A stretch of 12,077 nt of DNA from positions 1 through 12,077 of the forward strand of contig CAZUGA010000070.1 in NCBI GenBank assembly GCA_964619885.1, in the 5' to 3' direction. Source of the stretch: CAZUGA01 sp964619885 (GTDB lineage Bacteria > Pseudomonadota > Gammaproteobacteria > Methylococcales > UBA1147). A program made the position numbers and the translations under genes. The notes below the pieces were generated by a model that worked only from the letters and a program-made list of their open reading frames with translations, was not told the DNA's origin and did not search any database. Shown here piece by piece: positions 6,532 to 12,077 of the stretch. Every line of letters starts with the position of its first letter. Position 1 is the stretch's first letter.

Positions 6532-7628
6532 TATTCGCCGCCCAAACCCATAAAAGCTGCTTTGAGCGCGGCAACGCCTTTCACAACGACTTGATCTCGC
6601 AGCTCAATTCCGTTCTCAATGCTAAGATATTTGCCGGCGCTACCGACGGTTTTGATTTCGCGAAGCTCAAAACCATCTTTAGTCGATACAAATACATAAC
6701 GCTTGTTGTCCATCCGGGTCATCGCAGCAACCGGCACACGCAATAACGAAGACTGGTCTGTACGCTGGATGCGGACACTCACCTTTTGCCCAGGCCGCAA
6801 GTATTTAGCGTCCGCATCGAAAGCCGCGCGGACCATCACGGTCTGGTCGCTCGGATTGACATGGCTTCCAATCAATATAACCCGCGCGCTGACGTCACTG
6901 TCGTTGACCAGTAATTTATCGCCGATTTGAATCCGAGTCGCCAGCTGCTGTGGCACGGTAGCTTCCAACCATAATAGATCCAGGTTTGCTATCCGGAACA
7001 TCGGTGCAAGTTTTTCCACCCTTTGCCCGATCGCGACTTCCCGCCCTAAAATCACACCGTCCACGGGTGCCTTCAATTCTAGACTTTTAAACAGCTTGCC
7101 GGAACGCTGCAACTGGCGAAGTTCGGGTTCGCGCAGTCCCGAAATTTCCAGCATTTGACGGGCTTCGTTGACCGCCCGGAATCTTTTATCGTATTGATTC
7201 TTGCTGACCAGCCATTTGCGCTTGGATATCACGCCTTCGCTGAGCAAATTTTTCTCCCGCCGCAGAGTAGCCTGGGCTAGATTTAATTCCCCAAGATCGT
7301 TTAAATAATCTTTTTGTAATCCTACAAAATCCGAACTGTCAATTACCGCGATAGCCGCTCCTTTTGAAACCCGTTCACCAACAGCGCGATTAATGCGGGC
7401 AACGCGTCCCGACAATGGTGCGCTGACCAGATACTCGTTTGCCGGCGGTACAACGATCGAACCGGGAGCGCTGGCTAAAAGTACCGAATCGACCACGGTC
7501 GGTTGAAGCGTCTTAATGCCTAAGTTTTGGATTTGTTCGGCAGAGAAATTTAGGATTTTATCCGCCCGGGCATTGGCCAACCACAAAATATTGAGTGCAA
7601 TAATGATCAATACCTTTAGCATCTTCAT
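6531..7628 (-). CDS. Periplasmic adaptor (membrane fusion protein), HlyD/CzcB family
   Basis: 365 residues. A signal peptide (1-22) ends in ARA before DKIL. The mature part has a first lipoyl half (about 66-98: APLSGRVARINRAVGERVSKG), an alpha-helical hairpin (about 103-175) that reaches the outer-membrane factor, a second lipoyl half (about 184-220: LKAPVDGVILGREVAIGQRV), then a beta-barrel and membrane-proximal part ending near GVAALKA. This is the normal adaptor order. It would link pump and channel in the periplasm. It lacks the histidine-rich N-terminal metal domain of some CzcB proteins and the methionine cluster of CusB, so it gives no hint of the metal. It overlaps the outer-membrane factor gene by ATGA and the pump gene by one base. 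Confidence 0.93.
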   Translation of the reverse strand: MKMLKVLIIIALNILWLANARADKILNFSAEQIQNLGIKTLQPTVVDSVLLASAPGSIVVPPANEYLVSAPLSGRVARINRAVGERVSKGAAIAVIDSSDFVGLQKDYLNDLGELNLAQATLRREKNLLSEGVISKRKWLVSKNQYDKRFRAVNEARQMLEISGLREPELRQLQRSGKLFKSLELKAPVDGVILGREVAIGQRVEKLAPMFRIANLDLLWLEATVPQQLATRIQIGDKLLVNDSDVSARVILIGSHVNPSDQTVMVRAAFDADAKYLRPGQKVSVRIQRTDQSSLLRVPVAAMTRMDNKRYVFVSTKDGFELREIKTVGSAGKYLSIENGIELRDQVVVKGVAALKAAFMGLGGE

Positions 7629-8884
7629 GGCAAAACCCCGACCGATTGATTGTAAAAAGCGATGTCACGTTGCAATGTCACCGACCTTTGCTTGGCATTC
7701 GATACCGCGTGCTCGGTTCGCGACTGGATTTTTAGATAATCGATCAAATCAATTTCTCCTGCGGACAAGCTCAATTCGGTCATTTTCATATGGCGTTCCG
7801 CCAATTGCTTAATCTCTTCGGCAGTGGCTAATTCGACTCGATTAACCTGTAAGCTATGCTCTGCCTCGTGGTGGGCTTGTTCCAGTTCCCTGCGGAGCAA
7901 CTCGCGCCTGGCGATCAACTTATTCAATTGCACATGGGCCTTGGCTATTTTCGGCGCCAAATGTGCGCTACCACCAAACGGAATGTCGATCGCAACGACA
8001 ACGCTTTCGGTATCATTACTGCGAAAATCGCCACGATCACTATTTACGCCCAGGGTCAACTGAGTTTGTCCCGAACCGGTTTGGCGTATCGCTTCAATCT
8101 CGGCCTGTTTGCGGGCAACCAGGCCGTTTATCGCCAGCAACGCAGGATGACTTTGCTCGATTTCTGTCAGCGGTGCGAGCTGTTCAGTAAATTTACCGGG
8201 TATCTTGGTTGATTGTGTGATGCTTTGGTAACGCCTTCGGGCGTGCATCACTTCGGCTTCTGCCTGCGTCAACTTGGAGCGTTTACTCAATGACTCACTT
8301 TTCACTAGTAACAGATCAGCTCTAGGCAATTCTCCCAATTCAAACAACTTCTTAATCTTTTGCACCAATCGCTCGGATATTTGGTATTCCGACAACGCTT
8401 GGTCGTATCGAATATTCGACAGTGCCATATCCCACAGCGCATCACGCACCAACCCGGCTATTCGAAGTTGAATCAAGTCTTTTTGCAATCCAGCGCTTTT
8501 CCGCGATTGCTGGGCAAGAACCTGCTCGGCATCACGCTGCCCAAAATTCCATATCGGCGCCTGTAGAACCGCATCGGCATAATGTAATGTTCCACTGGAC
8601 GCACCTTGATAGGCCAGCCCCAGTTTCGGCGGCCCGGCCAACCAGCTTTCGCTGCGCTGCTTGATTGCGCCGGCCTCTTCTTCAAGCGCATTCAACCAAT
8701 AAGTATCTGGATATTTCTCCAATGTCATCTGGATCAACGCCGCCAGGCTGAGATTAGCGTCAACCTCAATAGGATCCTTATGCGCAACAATCGGGGCCAA
8801 ATCGCACCAAACCAGCGAAGGCATCAATAGAATCGCCGACAAAAAGGCATGGATGGGTCTACCGACCCACATTCTCAATTTCAA
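7625..8884 (-). CDS. Outer-membrane factor, TolC/CzcC family
   Basis: 419 residues. It begins with a signal peptide (hydrophobic 12-26) and has two repeated halves (about 40-220 and 230-419), each with long amphipathic helices and short strand pairs, the layout of trimeric channels that cross the outer membrane and periplasm. Typical segments are LAALIQMTLEKYP, WNFGQRDAEQVLAQQ, LGELPRADLLLV, VVVAIDIPFGG and LSAGEIDLIDYLK. W26-C27 precede the mature part, but LVWC is a poor lipobox, so lipidation is doubtful. I keep the TTG start at 8884 because GGAG stands seven bases upstream; an ATG four codons later has no comparable ribosome site. It is first of the four overlapping efflux genes. Confidence 0.9.
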   Translation of the reverse strand: MKLRMWVGRPIHAFLSAILLMPSLVWCDLAPIVAHKDPIEVDANLSLAALIQMTLEKYPDTYWLNALEEEAGAIKQRSESWLAGPPKLGLAYQGASSGTLHYADAVLQAPIWNFGQRDAEQVLAQQSRKSAGLQKDLIQLRIAGLVRDALWDMALSNIRYDQALSEYQISERLVQKIKKLFELGELPRADLLLVKSESLSKRSKLTQAEAEVMHARRRYQSITQSTKIPGKFTEQLAPLTEIEQSHPALLAINGLVARKQAEIEAIRQTGSGQTQLTLGVNSDRGDFRSNDTESVVVAIDIPFGGSAHLAPKIAKAHVQLNKLIARRELLRRELEQAHHEAEHSLQVNRVELATAEEIKQLAERHMKMTELSLSAGEIDLIDYLKIQSRTEHAVSNAKQRSVTLQRDIAFYNQSVGVLP

Positions 8885-8922
8885 TGAAATTCTCCATCGC
8901 TAAAAACCACGGTATTAGTTCC

Positions 8923-9037
8923 AGTCCAATACTGCTTGGATTTTTGATTCAAGGTCGCGCTTTGATAAATTGCGCAAAACTTCGGGATTACCCCAGTTGC
9001 TTAAAGGAAAAGATTAATCCAACAAAATTATTGGATT
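8923..9037 (-). promoter_or_regulatory. Leader between small His protein and efflux genes with alternative hairpins
   Basis: The 195-nt gap before the outer-membrane factor gene has no gene on either strand that I accept. In the transcript order it holds AATCCAA (9037-9031), TTGGATT (9022-9016), AATCCAA (8942-8936) and TTGGA (8929-8925). The first two make a 7-bp hairpin with an 8-nt loop followed by a short T-rich stretch; the last two make a 5-bp hairpin; the second and third can instead pair over 7 bp. This arrangement could reduce or modulate read-through into the pump genes. Chance cannot be excluded. Confidence 0.35.
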
Positions 9038-9079
9038 GCACTAAACCAACGCCCAGGGAGATGAAACGTAGGCTAGCGT

Positions 9080-9472
9080 TCAGACTGGAGGTGAACGCGG
9101 AGATGATGAGCTATAAAAATTCTGCGGTTGATGAACAATGACATCGTTCAAAAATTTTATCGGCGTTAACAATCGTCCATGATTAGCTGGCCCAAAGTTC
9201 GGTTCTAGAATAAAAATATCGACGTTCGTAGGTTCACGCTGGTCATTTTGCAGCGCAGATCCAACGCTGACGATCAATCCACCTATAGAAACCTTAGATT
9301 CCAGAGCGCGAATATCATGGCCTTGTTTATCACCACTGAAAACCTTAAACCCGTGAATATGAAATCCATCCGGAGAAAGATCATGCCCTGAATGTGCATG
9401 CAGAAACGGTATTGCAAATTGCAACAATACCAGTGAAACAGCAATGTATTTCTTAGCGCCCAATATCAGCAT
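9080..9472 (-). CDS. Small exported histidine-containing protein preceding the efflux operon
   Basis: 130 residues. A signal peptide (about 1-26, hydrophobic 10-24, ending FLHA) is followed by a mature N-terminus rich in His and Asp (HSGHDLSPDGFHIHGF), a likely metal-binding stretch in the periplasm. The C-terminal end YSSSSPRSPPV recalls small hypothetical proteins found just ahead of CzcC-type genes, whose tails often read SPRAPP. I cannot name a family. The location, same strand and directly upstream, suggests it is the first gene of the metal operon and may buffer, sense or deliver the ion. The ATG has no ribosome site; a promoter directly before it suggests a leaderless or nearly leaderless transcript. 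Confidence 0.75.
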   Translation of the reverse strand: MLILGAKKYIAVSLVLLQFAIPFLHAHSGHDLSPDGFHIHGFKVFSGDKQGHDIRALESKVSIGGLIVSVGSALQNDQREPTNVDIFILEPNFGPANHGRLLTPIKFLNDVIVHQPQNFYSSSSPRSPPV

Positions 9473-9478
9473 CGTTTT

Positions 9479-9507
9479 ATACTAATGTCATCATCGCGAA
9501 TCAGCAA
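9479..9507 (-). promoter_or_regulatory. Predicted promoter of the metal efflux operon
   Basis: On the minus strand TTGCTG (9507-9502) and TAGTAT (9484-9479) are separated by exactly 17 nt. Each matches four of six consensus bases. The start of transcription would fall at about 9472, the A of the ATG of the small His protein, consistent with the absence of a ribosome site there. Confidence 0.5.
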
Positions 9508-9516
9508 GCTACTTAA

Positions 9517-9530
9517 TTCAAATATTTGAA
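9517..9530. promoter_or_regulatory. Perfect palindrome upstream of the efflux operon promoter, candidate operator
   Basis: TTCAAATATTTGAA is a 14-nt perfect palindrome placed about 45-58 bases before the expected transcription start of the efflux operon. It could be the site of a dimeric metal-responsive regulator, but no regulator gene lies in the window. AT-rich palindromes of this length also occur by chance. Confidence 0.4.
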
Positions 9531-9800
9531 AATTGGTTAGTTTTGTTGGTTAACCATCCATTACCCTATTCAGCTCTAGACACCCGGTGGATCGTTACAA
9601 AACCCCGGCACGAGGTGCATAGTAAATTCATTTAACGGCTATGGACATATGGCAAATCGCATAACTGATAGATGTTTTATTTTCGGATTTTAAAGACTGT
9701 CGCCAAGGCTAAATGGATTATCTATACCGTGTCTTGATGATCAGATAGGAAACAACTTGTGGTTTGTATAGAGTCATTTTTCGTTAAAACCCCGAATAGT
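9531..9800. other. Divergent intergenic region, no gene seen
   Basis: This spacer between the efflux operon (leftward) and the Tim44-type gene (rightward) has frequent stops in all frames. Apart from the promoters at its two sides I see nothing in it that I can support. Confidence 0.5.
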
Positions 9801-9828
9801 TTGCGTTAAGAATGGGTCAAGATACAAT
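9801..9828 (+). promoter_or_regulatory. Predicted promoter of the Tim44-domain gene
   Basis: TTGCGT (9801-9806), 16 nt, then TACAAT (9823-9828), a five-of-six -10. Transcription would start near 9835. The in-frame ATG at 9812 lies inside this promoter, which supports the ATG at 9881 as the true start. Confidence 0.5.
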
Positions 9829-9880
9829 GCGGTTTGTAAATATTTGTGTACGATACCTAGATAATATGTGTGGAATACCT

Positions 9881-10840
9881 ATGAAAAAAAAAACGATCAA
9901 CGGCTTTTTGGCCATTATGGCAATGTTTGTATTTTTTGCGAGTATGGAGGATGCGCAAGCCAGACGCTTCGGAGGAGGAAAATCCTTTGGCGGTAAATCT
10001 TCTTACGGCAGTCCGTTTCGACGCTCCACGACGCGTAGCGCAAAAACTCCCAGCCAGCGGCAGGCCGCTGCGCATAATCAATCTGCCAGAACTGCAATGT
10101 CGCGGCGTGGAGGATTGATGGGCATGCTTGGAGGCTTGGCTCTGGGCGGACTTTTGGGTTCGTTATTATTCGGCGGTGCGTTCGAAAATTTCAACATGTT
10201 TGACATGCTAACGTTTGGTCTGATCGCCTTTGTGCTTTACAAAATATTTGCATCAAGGCGGCCTCGACCCGCATATCAAAATGGCGCTACGGGCGGCTAT
10301 CATGAAGATGTCCAGGATAGGCAGCCCGGCTTTGGTTATGAGCGAACTGACAGGCCTGATCAGAACCGGGGATTTGAAACCGATTTGATGTTCGATAAAA
10401 ACAAACAAGCATCAACACGTTCAAACGAGCTCGACGACGATGCGGATTTTTCGGAAACGTCGATACCCGACGGATTCGATACAGCGAATTTTTTAAACGG
10501 CGCGAAAGCTGCGTACAAGCAATTGCAAAAGGCGTGGGACAGCAATGAACTTGCGGAAATTAGAGGATTGACGACAGATAAAGTATTCGCCGAAATTCAA
10601 GATCAATTGCGTGAACAAGGTGGGACGAACCGCACAGAAATTTTGAAACTGGACGCAGAATTATTGGACGTTCGGGAAATAGGAACTGAAATGGAAGCCA
10701 CCGTAATGTTCGATGCAATTATGCGCGAAGAAGAGCTGGAACGACCCGAGCAGGTCCGGGAAATTTGGCATTTTATAAAACCGATAAACAGCAGAACACC
10801 TAAATGGTTATTGGATGGTATCCAGCAACTATCAGAGTAG
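9881..10840 (+). CDS. Exported/membrane Tim44-domain protein
   Basis: 319 residues from the ATG at 9881, which has GGA six bases upstream and opens a clear signal peptide (MKKK, hydrophobic 8-21, cleavage after AQA at 27). Then come an Arg/Gly/Ser-rich stretch (28-76), two hydrophobic segments (about 79-99, Gly/Leu-rich, and 107-124), a polar linker with many D, R and N (125-200), and a C-terminal Tim44-like domain (about 200-319: FLNGAKAAYKQLQKAWD, LTTDKVFAEIQ, ending PKWLLDGIQQ). Bacterial members (COG4395, predicted lipid-binding transport) are common in proteobacteria; their role is not established. The frame is open to an ATG at 9812, but those residues do not look like a signal peptide and the -10 lies after that codon. 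It is transcribed away from the efflux operon. Confidence 0.88.
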   Translation: MKKKTINGFLAIMAMFVFFASMEDAQARRFGGGKSFGGKSSYGSPFRRSTTRSAKTPSQRQAAAHNQSARTAMSRRGGLMGMLGGLALGGLLGSLLFGGAFENFNMFDMLTFGLIAFVLYKIFASRRPRPAYQNGATGGYHEDVQDRQPGFGYERTDRPDQNRGFETDLMFDKNKQASTRSNELDDDADFSETSIPDGFDTANFLNGAKAAYKQLQKAWDSNELAEIRGLTTDKVFAEIQDQLREQGGTNRTEILKLDAELLDVREIGTEMEATVMFDAIMREEELERPEQVREIWHFIKPINSRTPKWLLDGIQQLSE

Positions 10841-10855
10841 GCGGGCCAACCCGCC
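10840..10855 (+). terminator. Hairpin at the end of the Tim44-domain gene
   Basis: GGCGGG (10840-10845) and CCCGCC (10850-10855) form a strong 6-bp GC stem with loop CCAA, starting at the last base of the stop codon. No T run follows, so it may act as a 3' stabiliser or a weak terminator rather than a classic one. Confidence 0.5.
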
Positions 10856-10930
10856 TCAAACATCCTAAAGTAAGAAGATGGATTGACCAGCACTTGATAC
10901 TTGATTTGGAACGCACTTCCTGAGCCGCAA

Positions 10931-11443
10931 TTACTGCGGTGGTTTGAGGGTTTTATGAATTTTTTCGACCAAGCTTTCCACACCTTTTATGGTTAGTTTC
11001 TTCTGCGGCCCTTTAACTTCAACGACATAATCACCGACCAGTTGTTTGCTTTTTACATCGACCAAATGGACGAGAAAATAAACAAATAAATGGCTCGCCT
11101 TATGAACGCGGCCCAAGACGACAAATTCCGCTCCAAACTGTTGTCCTAGCGAGGCTACAAGATCATGGTGGTCAAACAGATAACCAGTTGCCTGATTAGC
11201 ATCTTGCTGGGAGTCAGAATCGATACTGATTAATTCGTACCCGCCTTTGGCCCGCAGAACTTTTTCAAGCATGGGCTTTATCGATGCTGCACGTTCCCTT
11301 TCTTCTTGAACACGCGGGGATAATGTCAAATCTTTTAGCTCGAATTCTAGAACCGCAACAGCCGTGTCTGCATAGGCCGGAATCACTAGCCCGATAGATA
11401 AACAGACGACTATATAAAACCGACTTAGCATATCAAAATTCAT
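10931..11443 (-). CDS. Exported DUF3280/DUF2380-like protein of unknown function
   Basis: 170 residues from the ATG at 11443. A signal peptide (hydrophobic 9-23) ends in AYA before DTAVAVLEFELKDLT. This opening, with the charged helix QEERERAASIKPMLEKVL, the segment LGQQFGAEFVVLGRVHK and VYFLVHLVDVKSKQLV, fits the DUF3280/DUF2380 group of periplasmic proteins as I recall it; the alpha/beta pattern is like proteins that sense or bind small ligands, but function is unknown. Upstream in-frame codons to 11536 do not form a signal peptide. An ATG at 11431 is an alternative; neither has a good ribosome site. The stop codon lies in the loop of a small hairpin (10925-10939). The gene is convergent with the Tim44-domain gene. 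Confidence 0.75.
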   Translation of the reverse strand: MNFDMLSRFYIVVCLSIGLVIPAYADTAVAVLEFELKDLTLSPRVQEERERAASIKPMLEKVLRAKGGYELISIDSDSQQDANQATGYLFDHHDLVASLGQQFGAEFVVLGRVHKASHLFVYFLVHLVDVKSKQLVGDYVVEVKGPQKKLTIKGVESLVEKIHKTLKPPQ

Positions 11444-11651
11444 GGTTGAATAAATCGAGAATACTTTGATTGAACATGGTACGACGAAACAAATCTTGAT
11501 AGGCACTATCATCCTAAATGACAAAAGAGACGTCAACCGACGTTATTTTCAAAAGACTTTTAACCCGAGTCGCACGAAGCCTTTCGACACCGTCGCAACT
11601 ATAGTCCGAGAACCGACGGTCTTAAATCTCCAATTCGAAAACGGGCGGGTA

Positions 11652-11671
11652 GGTTCCAATCAACTGGAACC
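11652..11671. repeat. Inverted repeat with 7-bp arms
   Basis: GGTTCCA (11652-11658) and TGGAACC (11665-11671) are exact complements with a 6-nt loop. No T run follows on either strand, so this is not a standard terminator. Function unknown. Confidence 0.6.
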
Positions 11672-11998
11672 AGGCTTGGCCCCTTAGGCCCTTGATCTAT
11701 CTTTGGAAAACGAAGAGAAGATGGGGGTTATTCCGACAAATCATCCTGCTGTATACGATCGTCACCAAATACTTGATGTACCAGACTAAGATTCACCGTT
11801 ACCGCATATCCAGTCGATACGGGCAACTATCAGTGTCGGTACCGTAAGTGAGAAAACTTCCAGAAGGGGTGAAGACGGGGGTCAGATGGAAGCCGGTCTG
11901 GTCAGCTTCATTGCGCTAGCCGGCGACCCGGCGACAAGACCATTGCAGAAAAACAGGTTAGGAAGTAGCGCTGTGATTTATTACTAAGATTCAACATC

Positions 11999-12062
11999 CT
12001 AGGGGTTCCTCGGTGTGGCAATCAAAAATCGATCGACCCACCGAGACTACAGAACCCCTTAG
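11999..12062. repeat. Two-segment hairpin of about 64 nt at the window edge
   Basis: CTA (11999-12001) pairs with TAG (12060-12062); GGGGTTC (12002-12008) pairs with GAACCCC (12052-12058); CTCGGTG (12009-12015) pairs with CACCGAG (12039-12045), extended inward by GG/CC (12017-12018 with 12037-12038). An unpaired ACTACA lies on the right side and the apical loop is 18 nt. This is too long and regular to be likely by chance; it could be a small RNA, a leader structure of a gene beyond the window, or an end of a mobile element. Confidence 0.55.
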
Positions 12063-12077
12063 ATACTGAATTACTCT

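Larger units (their letters stand above)
11444..12077. other. Long region without convincing genes, several inverted repeats
   Basis: About 630 bp. A 73-codon plus-strand frame (11466-11687) has no ribosome site, no recognisable protein pattern, and partly overlaps the promoter side of the DUF3280-type gene, so I do not call it. Inverted repeats seen: ACGTC/GACGT (11530-11543), ACCGTCG/CGACGGT (11589-11620), GGTTCCA/TGGAACC (11652-11671) and the edge hairpin at 11999-12062. No tRNA or rRNA signature was found. Confidence 0.5.

Noticed and set aside
8923..8945. Hairpin followed by five T on the plus strand, like a terminator
   Set aside because: No plus-strand gene precedes it; the pairing is more sensibly considered as part of the minus-strand leader.
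8884..9141. Plus-strand 85-codon frame in the leader of the efflux genes
   Set aside because: It has no recognisable protein pattern and runs into the 3' end of the His-rich protein gene on the other strand.
9812..9880. Longer start for the Tim44-domain gene at 9812
   Set aside because: The codon lies between the predicted -35 and -10, and the extension would hide a standard signal peptide that starts at 9881.
11466..11687. Plus-strand 73-codon frame
   Set aside because: It has no ribosome site or domain, and it lies over the upstream region of the divergent exported-protein gene.
1..12077. CRISPR arrays, tRNA, rRNA or insertion sequences
   Set aside because: No regularly spaced repeats, no tRNA or rRNA signatures and no transposase-like sequence were seen; the only recombinase is the integron integrase.

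Overview
This window looks like chromosomal DNA of a Gram-negative gammaproteobacterium: it has outer-membrane and periplasmic transport genes, a lipoprotein, and a LexA-type box of the gammaproteobacterial kind. GC content looks mid-40s by eye but was not counted. A methanotroph or related lineage is possible, but nothing here proves it.

Left end (1-1830): the head of an integron. A complete integron integrase gene (intI, plus strand) faces away from a cassette-sized segment holding a GNAT acetyltransferase gene (minus strand). The segment is bounded by exact inverted 7-mers, GTTATGC at 50-56 and GCATAAC at 591-597. An attC-type hairpin lies at the window edge. intI has a promoter-like pair with a near-consensus LexA box overlapping its -10, so it is probably SOS-controlled. 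The asymmetry of the attC argues for the opposite orientation to the one implied by the gene layout, which is the main puzzle of this part.

Middle left (1830-3170): the last ~101 codons of a class I ribonucleotide reductase small subunit (nrdB) with an intact terminator but no 5' part, then a gene for a small lipoprotein of unknown function, then ~350 bp without genes holding a 22-nt perfect palindrome.

Middle (3170-9530): a heavy-metal efflux operon on the minus strand. In transcription order it encodes a small histidine-containing exported protein, a TolC/CzcC-type outer-membrane factor, an HlyD/CzcB-type adaptor, a CzcA/CusA-type RND pump and a DUF3240 protein. The last four genes overlap by 1-4 nt and are surely co-transcribed. 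The small gene is separated from them by ~195 nt containing pairs of complementary 7-mers. Together OMF, adaptor and pump would span the envelope and expel metal ions; the two small proteins probably bind metal or regulate the pump. No metal-sensing regulator is in the window, so the substrate is not established.

Right end (9530-12077): a Tim44-domain protein gene (plus strand) convergent with a gene for an exported DUF3280/DUF2380-like protein (minus strand), then more than 600 bp with no convincing gene but with several inverted repeats, the largest a ~64-nt two-segment hairpin at the far edge.
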